A stretch of 64,000 nucleotides of DNA from Polyangiaceae bacterium (lineage in GTDB: Bacteria; Myxococcota_A; Polyangia; Polyangiales; Polyangiaceae), in contig JADJYE010000003.1 of assembly GCA_016719945.1 (NCBI GenBank), forward strand, positions 372,001 through 436,000, written 5' to 3'. Positions 25,285 through 34,968 of this stretch are shown one piece after another. Position 1 is the stretch's first letter, and each line of letters begins with the position of its first letter. Both the position numbers and the translations under genes were made by a program. A model generated the notes under the pieces. The model was not told the DNA's origin, searched no databases, and saw nothing but the letters and a program-made list of their open reading frames with translations.

Positions 25285-26462
25285 TGAGCAGCTCGGCTTC
25301 GACTGTCCTGCGGCGTGCCCTCGGCTATGCACGACGCAGCCTGTGGATCGTGATCGTGGCCGGCGTGGCCTTGTTCGTCGCGTGGGCTCGCCTGTGGAAG
25401 CCGGTCGAGGTCGAGGCTGTCGCGGTCGATCGAGGCGACATCACCCAGGAGGCCTTCGGGCGTGGCACCATCGAGAGCCAGCGCGAGGCCGCGGTGGGCT
25501 TCGACATGGTCGGGCGGCTCAGCGAGGTGCTCGTCGACGAGGGGACGCGCGTCACTCTCGGCCAGGAGCTCGCCCGCCTCGAGACCAACCAGGCGGAGGC
25601 CGACCTGCGCTCGGCTCAGACCGGGGTCGACGCCGCGCGCAGCTCGCTCTTGCGGCTCGCGGCCGCGGAGGAGCGCGCCCGTGTCCTGCTCGTCGGCGCC
25701 GAGCGCGAGCTGACCCGCAGCCAGGCCTTGTTCGACGCGGGCGCCATCCCCGCCTCCGAGCGCGACGCCGCGAGCGACAAGGTCCGCGTCGCGCGCGCCG
25801 ATCTGAACAGCGTCCTCGCCCAGCGCTCCGAGGCGACCCGCGGGATCGACGTCGCCGCGGGCGGGGCTGAGCAGCGGCGGGTGGCGATGGTGCGGGCCAC
25901 CCTGCTCGCCCCCTTCGCCGGCCTGGTGACGCGGCGCCTGCGCGAGCCAGGGGACACGGTCGCCGTCGGCTCGACGGTCCTCCGCATCGTGGACACGGAT
26001 CGCGTATTCGTGAACGCCGCGATGGACGAGACGGTCCTTGCGCTGCTCGCCCACGAGCAGCCCGGGGCCATCTGGTTCCCCGGCGCCAAAACGCCGGTCC
26101 CCGGCGCGGTCTCGAAGATCTCCTATGAGGCGGACCGGCAGACCCACGAGGTCTTCGTCGAGGTCACGCCCGAGCGGCTCGACCGCCGCGTCGCCATCGG
26201 GCAACGAGCCGACGTGCGAGTCGTGGTGGCGGTTCGCCAGCAGGTCCTGCGCGTCCCCGTTCGCTTGGTCCACCACGACGAGGTCGGTCCGTTCGTGTAC
26301 GCCGATCGCAATGGCAAGATCGAGCTCATCAGGCCAAAGTTCGGTCTCACCGGCGCGGAACACGTCGAGGTCACGGAGGGGCTCGAGGAGGGAGACAAGG
26401 TCCTCGCCGCCCCCGCCAAGGGCATCAGCCTGCCCGTCGGGCGGAAGTGGAAGGCGCCGTGA
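25284..26462 (+). CDS. HlyD-family periplasmic adaptor (membrane fusion protein)
   Basis: This 392-residue protein has an N-terminal membrane anchor (LWIVIVAGVALFVAWARLW). The MFP barrel-hairpin order follows: lipoyl half-motif (AVGFDMVGRLSEVLVDEGTRV), a long coiled-coil hairpin (~residues 95-190), then the second lipoyl half (LLAPFAGLVTRRLREPGDTV) and the beta-barrel. It would link the FtsX/ABC pump to an outer-membrane channel. The ATG overlaps the tetR stop, and the end overlaps the permease GTG. Confidence 0.9.
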   Translation: MSSSASTVLRRALGYARRSLWIVIVAGVALFVAWARLWKPVEVEAVAVDRGDITQEAFGRGTIESQREAAVGFDMVGRLSEVLVDEGTRVTLGQELARLETNQAEADLRSAQTGVDAARSSLLRLAAAEERARVLLVGAERELTRSQALFDAGAIPASERDAASDKVRVARADLNSVLAQRSEATRGIDVAAGGAEQRRVAMVRATLLAPFAGLVTRRLREPGDTVAVGSTVLRIVDTDRVFVNAAMDETVLALLAHEQPGAIWFPGAKTPVPGAVSKISYEADRQTHEVFVEVTPERLDRRVAIGQRADVRVVVAVRQQVLRVPVRLVHHDEVGPFVYADRNGKIELIRPKFGLTGAEHVEVTEGLEEGDKVLAAPAKGISLPVGRKWKAP

Positions 26463-27670
26463 ACCTCGCCTTGCGAGACATCCGGCGGCACGCGGCGCGC
26501 TTCCTCGGTACGGCGGCTGGCCTCGGCCTGCTGATGACCGTCGTCATCGCGATGCAGGGGATCTACGCCGGTATGGTCGACGACGCGACCATCCTCACGC
26601 GCTCAATGCACGCCGACCTGTGGCTCGTCCAGCGAGACACGCGCGGCCCGTTCGCAGAGTCTTCGCGGCTCGACCCGAGCGTCGAGGCCAGGGCCGCGGC
26701 GGTGCCCGGAGTTCGCCGCGCCAGGCCGTACACCTATCAACTGATCCAGCGGGAGCGCCGTGGACAGGTCATGCGCATCGCGCTGGTCGGGCTCGGCTGG
26801 CCCGACGATCCGGGCACCACCCTCCCGCTGGTGCGGGGGCGGCACCTGCAGCAGCCGCACGGGGAGCTGATCGTCGACGCCTCCTTGGGCCTCGGCATCG
26901 GGGAGACGGTCGAGCTCGCGGGGGAGACCTACCGCGTCGTCGGTCTGACCAAGAACGCGCTCACCTCCGGGGGCGACTCGGTCGCCTTCATGAGCGCCGC
27001 GGACAGCGCGCTGGTCGCCTTCGATCAGCCTGCCGAGGCCACCCTGCTCGAGCGGCAGCGGGTGGTCGAGCGGCTGCGTCGCACCGACCTCGGGCGAGGA
27101 CAGCCCGCCCTGGAGGACCTGGCGACCGACTCGGGGTGGCGCGCCCCCGCGCTCGCCTCGCCGCCCATCTCCGCCGTATTGGTCGACGTCGACCCCCACC
27201 GACTGGAGGAGGTCACCCGGACGCTGCGCAGCTGGGGCGACGTCACCGTCTACAGCCAGAGGGAGGAGGAGGCCCTGCTGCTCGAGGGCGTGGTCCAGCG
27301 GGCGAAGATGCAGATCGGCCTGTTCACCGCGATCCTCACCGTCACCGCGACCGTCATCATCATGATGGTCATCTACAACCTCACCCTCGAGAAGACCCAC
27401 GACCTCGCCGTGCTCAAGCTGATGGGGGCACCGCGCTTGCGCCTCTTGGGCCTCGTGCTGCAGCAATCGTGGCTCCTCGGCGCGCTCGGTTATGGCGTCG
27501 CGTTCGCGATCGGGCAGGTCGCGTACCCCATGTTCCCGCGGCGCGTCTTGATCACCGAGACGATCTCGGTCGTCGCCCCCATCGTCACGTTCATCGTGGT
27601 GACCCTGTCGAGCCTCCTCGGCGTGAGCCACGTCATGCGGATCGACCCCGCGCGCGCCCTGGAGGGATGA
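26459..27670 (+). CDS. FtsX-family ABC transporter permease
   Basis: This protein of about 403 residues has the MacB/FtsX layout: an N-terminal helix (FLGTAAGLGLLMTVVIAMQGI), a large periplasmic domain, then three C-terminal helices (IGLFTAILTVTATVIIMMVIY, a second near WLLGALGYGVAFAIGQ, and a third at IVTFIVVTLSSLLGV). The last ends with the conserved ALEG-type motif. The GTG at 26459 overlaps the adaptor stop (GTGA). With 25284 and 27672 it forms a tripartite-type exporter or lipoprotein-handling ABC system. Confidence 0.9.
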   Translation: MNLALRDIRRHAARFLGTAAGLGLLMTVVIAMQGIYAGMVDDATILTRSMHADLWLVQRDTRGPFAESSRLDPSVEARAAAVPGVRRARPYTYQLIQRERRGQVMRIALVGLGWPDDPGTTLPLVRGRHLQQPHGELIVDASLGLGIGETVELAGETYRVVGLTKNALTSGGDSVAFMSAADSALVAFDQPAEATLLERQRVVERLRRTDLGRGQPALEDLATDSGWRAPALASPPISAVLVDVDPHRLEEVTRTLRSWGDVTVYSQREEEALLLEGVVQRAKMQIGLFTAILTVTATVIIMMVIYNLTLEKTHDLAVLKLMGAPRLRLLGLVLQQSWLLGALGYGVAFAIGQVAYPMFPRRVLITETISVVAPIVTFIVVTLSSLLGVSHVMRIDPARALEG

Positions 27671-27671
27671 G

Positions 27672-28402
27672 GTGACCGACGCGGTACAGGCAGTGAACCT
27701 GCGCAAGACCTATGGCCGAGGCTCGGCGGCCGTCGTCGCGCTCGACGACGTGAGCCTCACGCTGGCGAAGGGGTCCGTGACGGCGCTGCTCGGGCCGAGC
27801 GGCTCGGGCAAGTCCACCCTCATCAAGGCCCTCGGCTTCGTCTCGCCGGCGGAGCACGGCTCGGTCCTGTTCGAGGGTCGTCCGGTCGTGAGAGACGGCG
27901 TCCCCCTGGCCGACCTCTCCAAGCTGCGGCGACAGCACCTCGGGTTCGTCTTTCAGAAGGCCAACCTGACCTCCTTCCTCACGGCGCTGGAGAACGTCGA
28001 GATCGCCTGCGAGCTGGGGGGCAAGGGCCAGGGGCGCAAGCGCGCGCGCGAGCTGCTGGCCTACCTCGAGGTCGACCACCGCGAGGACTCCTATCCCGAG
28101 ATGCTCAGCGGCGGAGAGCAGCAGCGCGTCGCTATCGCGCGGGCCCTCGCCAACGAGCCCTCCTCATCCTCGCCGACGAGCCCACCGCCGCCCTCGACAG
28201 CGTCCGCAGCCGCATCGTGATGGACCTCTTCCGGCGCGTCGCCCACGAGCGGGGCACCGCCGTGCTGGTCGTCACCCACGACCACCGCGCGCTCGACGTG
28301 TTCGACCTCCTGTACGAGATGGACGATGGGCGGCTCCGGCCCGCCGCTGGCCACGCCCCCGCGCTGAGCCCGGTGGTCCCTCCGCCGGGCGACCCCGTGT
28401 AG
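27672..28402 (+). CDS. ABC transporter ATP-binding protein (one frame change)
   Basis: This is a LolD/MacB-type ATPase with Walker A GPSGSGKST, Q-loop VFQKANL, signature LSGGEQQRV and, after a frame change near 28160, Walker B ILADEPTAALDS and the H-loop VTHDH. Adding one C to the CCTCC stretch restores a single frame from the GTG at 27672 to the TAG at 28402 (about 243 residues). I treat the break as an assembly indel. It is the last gene of the tetR-hlyD-ftsX operon and would energise export. Confidence 0.85.
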
Positions 28403-28457
28403 CTCATCCGCACGGCCACGCCTGCCGCGGCGCTCGGCGGATCGTTACCGTCGCGCA

Positions 28458-28775
28458 GTGAGCGAGCCGGAGCCCCCGATCTCCTTGGAGCAGCTCGCAG
28501 ACATCTCGGCTGCCCTCGAGGAGCCGATCCCGCTCGCTGAGGTGCTCGAGCAGGAGGAAGTCGACGAGGCTACATTTCGTGCTGGGGAGCGCGCGTGGCG
28601 CCCGCGTATCGCCGAGTCGCTGCCGACGCAGCTCGAGTACACGGAGAGGTTCCGTCGGCTCACCATCCCCTCTACCCTCGGCCTCGCAAGCGCGCCCGAC
28701 TCGGCGTCGGTGGTCAGATCCCCGTCTTGGCTTCCTGCCTCACGTCTACCTCCACAATGGGAAGCAGCTCGTTGA
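28458..28775 (+). CDS. Small hypothetical protein next to the VgrG cluster
   Basis: This 105-residue protein starts at GTG 28458. The first ~65 residues are helical and acidic (SLEQLADISAALEEP, LAEVLEQEEVDEATFRAGERAW), a pattern I associate loosely with small proteins seen next to myxobacterial type VI cargo genes. The last 40 residues overlap the convergent effector gene and look low-quality, so the true end may be earlier or shifted. It could be an immunity or chaperone partner of the effector, but nothing in the sequence proves this. Confidence 0.5.
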   Translation: MSEPEPPISLEQLADISAALEEPIPLAEVLEQEEVDEATFRAGERAWRPRIAESLPTQLEYTERFRRLTIPSTLGLASAPDSASVVRSPSWLPASRLPPQWEAAR

Positions 28776-31151
28776 TCAGGCTCAAGGGGAATCCCGCGGC
28801 GGCCAGAGCGGCTCGGCTGTCGTCCGTGTCGGGGATCTCGCCAAGTCCTCCATAGGGGTCGTCCGCGTGGCAAATCTTCTCGATCTCGGCCATCCAACCC
28901 CGGATGTCGCTGTCGTCTTGCTCGATGAGCTTCCACTCGTGCTCGCGGCGGGTGCTGGATACGACGCCGAAACACAGCGTGTTGCGCTTGTTCGCCTTGA
29001 TCTGGAAGACGAGGTCTTTCGTGCTCAGCACGCCGCCGATGAGCAGGCACGCGAGGGCGAAGGCCGTCCACCCCATCCGGGTGGACCGCTGAAGAGGGTC
29101 ACGAGGCAGATCACTGTCATGGCGGCGCTGCCCACAACGGTGAACGCGGCCGCAACCTGTCCCAGAATGTCCCCCACTTTCCTGGCCGCCATGAACGCGC
29201 AATAGCCCGAAATGACGCCTGCGATGCCGGTGAGGACGCCGCAGAAGCAGTTCATCTTCGCGAGCATGTCCATCGTCTCCTTGGCGACCGCGACTCCCCA
29301 GATCTTCGCGCTGACGGTGAGGATGGTCTCGACCGTCCCGAGCACGGCCGAGCCCGCCCCGCCCAAGGTGGCGAGGCCAAACGAGACCTGCGTCGTGGCG
29401 TCCATCGGCTGGGAGTCGGCCTGCCCGAGCGCACAGGCCAAGGAGGCGATGGCGACGACGGCCGCGAACGCTTTCCAACCCAACGAGATCTGAGATAACG
29501 ATGCCTTCGACTGGCCGACCTTGTTCGCCAGCTTCTCTACCGACGGCTCGTGACCGTCCACGATCGCCTCGACGGCGAGGTCCCTCAGCTCCTTGTCTGG
29601 GATGCGCTGGATGATGTCGTCGGCCAGCTCGCGAAACTCCTTGGTGCTGACGCTCGTAGCGCCCGCCGAGCTCGCCATGGCCTGGTGGGCCAGCTTGGCG
29701 AACTTCCACGAGCTGTACACCTCGGTAAAAATGATCGACAAGCTCGGCGGGCCGGCGAGGTTGCCGACGAGCGTCTGGCTGAGCGACGTGGCCCGCCCGA
29801 CGACGTTGCACACGATCTCCATCGGGGAAGCGCCCGTGAGCTGCCCCGATGTCTTGACGCCTATCTCCGGCGCCGAGTCGTAGAGCGCGCGGAGGTCGTC
29901 GGGGTCGTCGTCCGGCGGGTCGGTGGGGCGAGGGCCGATCTCGCCGAGCACCCTGAGCGCCTCTGCCATCGCCTGCGTCAAGCGGTTGAGGAGCTCGTCC
30001 GCCGGCGTCATGACGCGGACCGCAGCCGTCGGGTCCTTTTCGTCGAGGTAGCGAGCCATCCACTGATGGATGGCCTCCTTCCAGGTCGATCCGAACAACA
30101 TCTCGCGGATCTGATTGCCGTAGTCCTCGATGCTCGCCGACACCAGCAGCGGGGCGATCCGGCGCGTCCTGGCGGCGTTGTCGATCGCCAGGTCCGGGGC
30201 GAGCATGATGGGCCTGTCGAGCAGGAGGTCTTTGGCCTTGGGCATGACCTTGTCCAGCGTGGCCGTGATGGAGTCACCCTCCGAGCAATTGGACAGCTCT
30301 GCGACGCAGCGCACTGCCCCGAGCCGCCCGAGAAGGCTGAGCCGCTTCTTCGTCTCCTGCTCAGAGTGCTCGACGAGACGGTGAAAGACCTCGGTCAGGT
30401 CCTCGAGCTCGTTCACGAACCTCTCGATGTCGGACGAGCGATCGGGAATGACGATCACCTGCGGCTTGAGCTCGTGCGGCATCTTCGGCTTCGCCTCCCC
30501 TTCGACGTATTCGCGGGCGGCCTTCTGGAGGTCCGTGATGATCGGCATCGTGGGAGCCTCCTTGACGGTCACCTTCTTCTGAAGGATGTGCCGAATGCGA
30601 GCCTCGCCCGACCGGACAGGGAGGCTGCGCGGGTCGTTCGAGTAGCTCGATGGGTAGGGGCTCGAGTCGATGTTGAAGAGCTCCGCGCGCAGCGCGCTGT
30701 TGCCCCAGTAATCGAACAGGGTCTTGACGGTGGGCGCGTCGTACAGCGTCCTCGGGTACCGCGTGCTGTCCATCTTCATCAGGTGGTCGACCAGCTCGCC
30801 CATGTTGTTGAGGCTCGCCGGCAGCTCGAACGGGACCCACTCCAGGTCGGCGCTCCCGACGCGGAAGCGGGTGATCCGGCCGGGCATCAAGCTGTTCTTC
30901 TTGAGCGCGTCGAACGCGCCGGCGCCGCTCGCGAGCGTCACGGTGTCTCCGGGCTTCGGGACGAGGCCCTTGGGCAAGACCTGCGGCGCAAGGCCATAAG
31001 GGGTCAGCATGCAGGTGTGAGCCCCCTTGCCGATCTCGCACTGCGGCAAGCCGCTGCACGTTGGCTTCGGCTTCTTGAACCAGTTGCCGAGGATGAGCTC
31101 GTCTTGCCTCGTCCAGACGTAGCGGATGTCGTCCTTCGTCTCGTCGCCCAT
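28714..31151 (-). CDS. Candidate type VI effector with multiple membrane segments (one frame change)
   Basis: The gene starts at ATG 31151, one base after the stop of the LysM gene, and has about 810 codons if a frame change near 29080 is repaired. The N-terminal ~130 residues contain a Cys-containing segment (CSGLPQCEIGKGAHTC), and a helical middle follows. The C-terminal ~300 residues carry four to five hydrophobic helices (e.g. FAAVVAIASLACALG, GVLTGIAGVISGYCAF, TAFALACLLIGGVL) and then an acidic tail. No known toxin family is evident. Its position after vgrG and the LysM/peptidoglycan-binding adaptor suggests a cargo that inserts into membranes. That is an inference. Confidence 0.6.
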
Positions 31152-31152
31152 C

Positions 31153-31794
31153 TCAGCACCCGTGCTCGGAGAGGAGCGCCGAGCGCGTCTCAGCGCCGAG
31201 CTGCCCATCGACCGTGAGGCCCTTGTCGGCCTGGAAGCGTTTGACCGCCGAGTCGAGGTCGTCGGCCGTGATATCCTCCGCTCTCGGCAGATAGCCGAGG
31301 TTCCGCAGCCGCTGGACGACGCCGCTCTCCTCGGCGACGGGATCGAGGTCGCCGACACGCAGGCGGACCACCAGCCCCGCGTCAGGCAACCGGACCTCGA
31401 CGTGGCGCGCGGTAATCGGGATCTGCGCTTCGAGGATCGCCTCACGCGTCAGCTTGCCTTCGACGGGCCTCGGCAGACCGGCGCCGGTCAGGACGAACCT
31501 GTGGCCGCCAAGGTCGCGGGAGTCGCTGCGCAGCTCGACCTTGATCTGCATGGTCGGCACGGCCGCGCGATAGCGGTTCTTCGTCCCCTTGGTGACGTCG
31601 AGTGTGGCCGGGGGGCTGCTGGGGAGGTGGAGCACGTCGCCGGGGAGCAGGACGCACAGGTTGCCGCGGAGGTCCGCGAGCGCCTTGTTCGTCTCGTGCT
31701 CCCACACCGACTGGGTGTCCACGCCGGCCCGGAACGCGAGCTTGGCCACGTGGTCGCCCTGTTGGATCACGTAGGGAAGCCAGGTCGTCGTCAT
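31153..31794 (-). CDS. LysM and peptidoglycan-binding adaptor
   Basis: This 213-residue protein has an N-terminal LysM-like domain (YVIQQGDHVAKLAFRAGVD, LCVLLPGDVLHLP) and a C-terminal PG_binding_1 domain (VQRLRNLGYLP..., VKRFQADKGLTVDGQLG). A central beta domain (~residues 70-140) lies between. There is no signal peptide, so it would reach the cell wall only if carried by the VgrG spike. It sits 37 bases after vgrG and 1 base before the effector candidate. LysM adaptors of this kind are known in contractile-injection and type VI cargo clusters. Confidence 0.8.
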   Translation of the reverse strand: MTTTWLPYVIQQGDHVAKLAFRAGVDTQSVWEHETNKALADLRGNLCVLLPGDVLHLPSSPPATLDVTKGTKNRYRAAVPTMQIKVELRSDSRDLGGHRFVLTGAGLPRPVEGKLTREAILEAQIPITARHVEVRLPDAGLVVRLRVGDLDPVAEESGVVQRLRNLGYLPRAEDITADDLDSAVKRFQADKGLTVDGQLGAETRSALLSEHGC

Positions 31795-31831
31795 TCGTGC
31801 TCCTCCCGTCTCGCGATCATCGGTGCTCCGC

Positions 31832-34336
31832 TCAAGCGCTCTCGGCGCTCGGTAGCTCGGGGAATCGGATCTTCGCGTCTTCGGTGAGCTCGACCATGGC
31901 GCAGCCCTTGTCGTCGGTGAGCCCGCTGCGCTGGGTGCCGTCGGGCAGCTCGATCACGAAGCGCTGCCGAGACAGGGGGTTGCCGTCGCCGTCCACGAGC
32001 TCGATCTCCGTCGGCGGCTCCCGCTCGGGCGGCTCCTCCTCCTGGGCCTTCTCGGGCGAGTTGAGCAAGATGCGCTTGCCGTCGAGCTTCACCTCGCTCT
32101 GGGTCATCGCGAGGCTCGTCTGCTCGGTCTGGAGGATCACCGTGTCGGTCGCGGCGTGCAGGTACACGTTCTCGGTGTCGATCTTGAGCCCGTCGTCGCC
32201 CGCCTCGAGGCGCGCCTTCTCGCCGACGATGCGCACGAGCGATCCGCACACCTCGATCCCGTCGTCGGCGATACGGATGAACGACTTGCCGCTGCGCAGG
32301 ATCACGCTCCCGGGCGAAGAGATCTCGACGTTCGCCGTGCCGCTCATGCTGGCGGTCCCCATTGCCGAGAGGGTCAACCCGCGCGGCGCCGCGTCTTGCC
32401 CGACGATAAGCGTGTGGTTCCCGAGCGCGCGCACGACCACGTCCCCAACGTGCCGCGCCTGGGTCTCGCCGCCGATCACGCGTTGATCACTCTGGGTGAT
32501 CACGGTCGTGCGCGTGCCCTCCACGTGGGCGTCGATTGGCCCGTGGACGACCTCCACGCGACCTTTGCGGTGCTCGGTCGTGACCAGCCCCAGGGCCACC
32601 TCACGCTTCTCGCCAGCCACCTCGATGACGTCGTCGCCGGAGATCCGGCCGCGCCGCCCGCCGGTGATCGTGACGGCCTCGCTCCCGTGCACCGTGACCT
32701 GGTGATCCCCTCGGACCTCGACGTCGAGGTTGCGCTGAGCGTGCACGAAGACACGCTCCCGTGAGGCCGTGTCGTCGAAAGAGAGCTCGTTGAAGCCACC
32801 TTCTGCGCTTCGCGGCGACGAGCTGGTCCGGATGCCGCTCTTCAGCTTGTGGAGCGGCAGCGGAAACGGCGGCACGTGGGTCGCGTTGAAGAGGCTGCCG
32901 AGCACGATGGGCTTGTCGGGGTCACCCCCCTCGAAGCTGACGGCCACCTCCATGCCGACCCGCGGGATGAACTGATGGCCGAACGCGGCGCCGGCCCATG
33001 GCTGGATCGCGCGTACCCAGCACGAGGTCCCTTCGTCGGCGACGCCGCGGCGATCCCAGTGGAACAGGATCTTGATGCGCCCCGCGGGGTCGGTGTGGAC
33101 CTCCTCGTCCGGGGCGCCGACGACGGTCGCCGTGAGCAGCACCTGGACGTTGCGCCTGCGCGGAGGGGTGGGTGCATACAGCACGTCCTCGGGGACGCAC
33201 GAGAAGTCGCTCCGGTACTGCCGTTCGTCCGCGCGAACGACGCCCTCATGCCTGACGCGCGTGACCATCCAGCCACGATTCAGCCCGTCGATCGGGTGGC
33301 CCTCCAGCTGGAAGGTGCGCCCGGGCGCGAGCTCGACCGTCAGGCCCTCACCGCGCGCAGTGAGCCGCTTCCTTCCGCGCTGGCGCGCGATCTGGCTCGC
33401 GAGCCCGACGACGTCGGACCACTCGGGGAATAGGAACGGGCCGTGGTGCTCGTACGTCTCGAGATGTCGCTGCGTGAGGAACCGCGCGACGGGGCCGGCG
33501 TCCACGTCGTCGTGGAGCGCGCCCTCGCTGACCAGCGGCGCGTGGGGGCGAGCCGGATCGAACTCCCGGTACTCGGCCACGTTCGGAGTCACCCGCGCGG
33601 CCGCGTCGAACCGCGTGACGCGATCGCCGTCCGCTGCGGCGAGCCCTTCCCCCGCAAGGAAGCCGAGCGTAGCCGCAGCGATCGGCCGGCAGCCGGTCGT
33701 CGCGTCGGAGAGGTGGACCACTTCGGCGGGGAAGGGCCCGTGGCTCCCGGCCGTGCGGGCGACCTCCTCCAGGCTCTGAGCCGGCACTCCCGGGTCATCG
33801 AAGAACGGTTCAGACGGCTCGGGGGTATCGATCCAGTGGTAGACGCCCGCCTCTGCCAGGATGCGGCGGACGAAGGCGAGATCGGTCTCCTCGTATTGGG
33901 TCACGTAGGGCCGGACCGGCAGGGAGCGGGTGAGGCTCCATTCGAGCTTCACGCCCAGTGAGCGAGTCACCTCCTCGACGATGTCGCGCAGGCTCCTGTC
34001 CTGGAAGATGCGCGAGCCGCGGCGGTACCGGAGCAGAGCGAGGCTGGGCACGAGGCGGAAGCACGCGCTCGCGAGCCCGCGGTCGCTCACCTTCCGGCCC
34101 ACCGTCACGCGATCGACGACGCCTCCCACGAGCCGCGATCGGCCCCGGCTCGCCATCGCCAGGACGGCGCGCTGCCCGAGGCACAGCCGCTCGACGTGCT
34201 CGTGCACGAACGCCGGGCTGGTCGTCTCGACGTGGAAGACGTAGCCGCGGCTCAGGTGCTCCTCGCCGCGCAGCGCGTGGACGCGAAACTGCCCGCGAGG
34301 AAACGGGAAACAGGCGAAAAGGAAAGGGTCCGCCAC
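31832..34336 (-). CDS. vgrG: Type VI secretion spike protein VgrG (TssI)
   Basis: This 834-residue protein follows the VgrG order. The N-terminal gp27-like domain (HVETTSPAFVHEHVERLCLGQRAVL, here noted as one stretch) includes the QYEETDLAFVRRILAEAGVYHW signature. The OB/gp5 domain has HTDPAGRIKILFHWDR and SCWVRAIQPWAGAAFG and ends PDKPIVLGSLFNATH. A long beta-helix needle follows (~residues 520-760). The extreme C-terminus is a beta-rich extension (IELVDGDGNPLSRQRFVIEL) that probably docks cargo. The start is GTG. No sheath, TssB/C or baseplate genes are in the window, so this is an orphan VgrG island. Confidence 0.9.
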   Translation of the reverse strand: MADPFLFACFPFPRGQFRVHALRGEEHLSRGYVFHVETTSPAFVHEHVERLCLGQRAVLAMASRGRSRLVGGVVDRVTVGRKVSDRGLASACFRLVPSLALLRYRRGSRIFQDRSLRDIVEEVTRSLGVKLEWSLTRSLPVRPYVTQYEETDLAFVRRILAEAGVYHWIDTPEPSEPFFDDPGVPAQSLEEVARTAGSHGPFPAEVVHLSDATTGCRPIAAATLGFLAGEGLAAADGDRVTRFDAAARVTPNVAEYREFDPARPHAPLVSEGALHDDVDAGPVARFLTQRHLETYEHHGPFLFPEWSDVVGLASQIARQRGRKRLTARGEGLTVELAPGRTFQLEGHPIDGLNRGWMVTRVRHEGVVRADERQYRSDFSCVPEDVLYAPTPPRRRNVQVLLTATVVGAPDEEVHTDPAGRIKILFHWDRRGVADEGTSCWVRAIQPWAGAAFGHQFIPRVGMEVAVSFEGGDPDKPIVLGSLFNATHVPPFPLPLHKLKSGIRTSSSPRSAEGGFNELSFDDTASRERVFVHAQRNLDVEVRGDHQVTVHGSEAVTITGGRRGRISGDDVIEVAGEKREVALGLVTTEHRKGRVEVVHGPIDAHVEGTRTTVITQSDQRVIGGETQARHVGDVVVRALGNHTLIVGQDAAPRGLTLSAMGTASMSGTANVEISSPGSVILRSGKSFIRIADDGIEVCGSLVRIVGEKARLEAGDDGLKIDTENVYLHAATDTVILQTEQTSLAMTQSEVKLDGKRILLNSPEKAQEEEPPEREPPTEIELVDGDGNPLSRQRFVIELPDGTQRSGLTDDKGCAMVELTEDAKIRFPELPSAESA

Positions 34337-34435
34337 GCGCTGACCAACGAGGAAGGGTGGTGCGGCGAATTCGACCGCGCCACTGTCGGATTTCTTGGCG
34401 GCACTTCCAACCGAAAAGAAGGAGGCCGGCTCTCC

Positions 34436-34849
34436 TCACCGGGCGTCAACAAACGCCTGCACGAAGTTCCCTGGGAATCCCATCGCGGTCTCCGCGTAGC
34501 CTTCCCCTTTGAAGGGCTGAGCCCAGAGGCGCTGGCCGTCGCGCGTGAAGCACTCCACCTCGCCCGTCCAGGCCACGAAGACGAGCCCGCCCTGCGCAAT
34601 GACGATCGACTTGTTCGCGCCGAAAGCCGGCTTCACCCGCCAGAGCTCGCGCCCGGTGAGGTAGTCGAGCGCCGCGAGCGCGCCAAAGCCGGTCGCATAG
34701 ACCCGATCACCGTCGAACGCGATGCCGGGGACGGCGCCGTCGATTTCGTACCGCCATACCTCTCGGCCGGTGGTCGGCTCCAGGCCGTACACCTTGCCGT
34801 TGAAGGCCACGACGAGGATGGGAAGCGCGCGGGTGCGGTCGGTAGTCAT
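34436..34849 (-). CDS. Short PQQ-type beta-propeller protein
   Basis: This 137-residue protein has repeated PQQ/outer-membrane-assembly-like blades: LVVAFNGKVYGLEPTTGREVWRY, then VYATGFGALAALDYLTGRELWRV and VFVAWTGEVECFTRDGQRLW. Three blades cannot close a propeller, so it is either truncated or assembles as a multimer. It lies immediately upstream of vgrG on the same strand (gap of 99 bases) and may be part of the VgrG unit. Its start lies at the edge of the scrambled region 34850-35530, consistent with loss of N-terminal blades. Confidence 0.6.
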   Translation of the reverse strand: MTTDRTRALPILVVAFNGKVYGLEPTTGREVWRYEIDGAVPGIAFDGDRVYATGFGALAALDYLTGRELWRVKPAFGANKSIVIAQGGLVFVAWTGEVECFTRDGQRLWAQPFKGEGYAETAMGFPGNFVQAFVDAR

Positions 34850-34968
34850 CGGCCCAATATGTGTCCCTCAGGCGATCGAGGCAAAGGCGGGGCGGATCGA
34901 CCTGCCGGCCCCGTGCCGGCTCTGCACAACAGCCGAGAATCGGCGCATGCTCGATCGACCCCGGCACG

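Noticed and set aside
28458..34849. A complete type VI secretion system
   Set aside because: No sheath (TssB/C), Hcp, baseplate, ClpV or membrane-complex genes occur in the window. Only the spike and its cargo are present.
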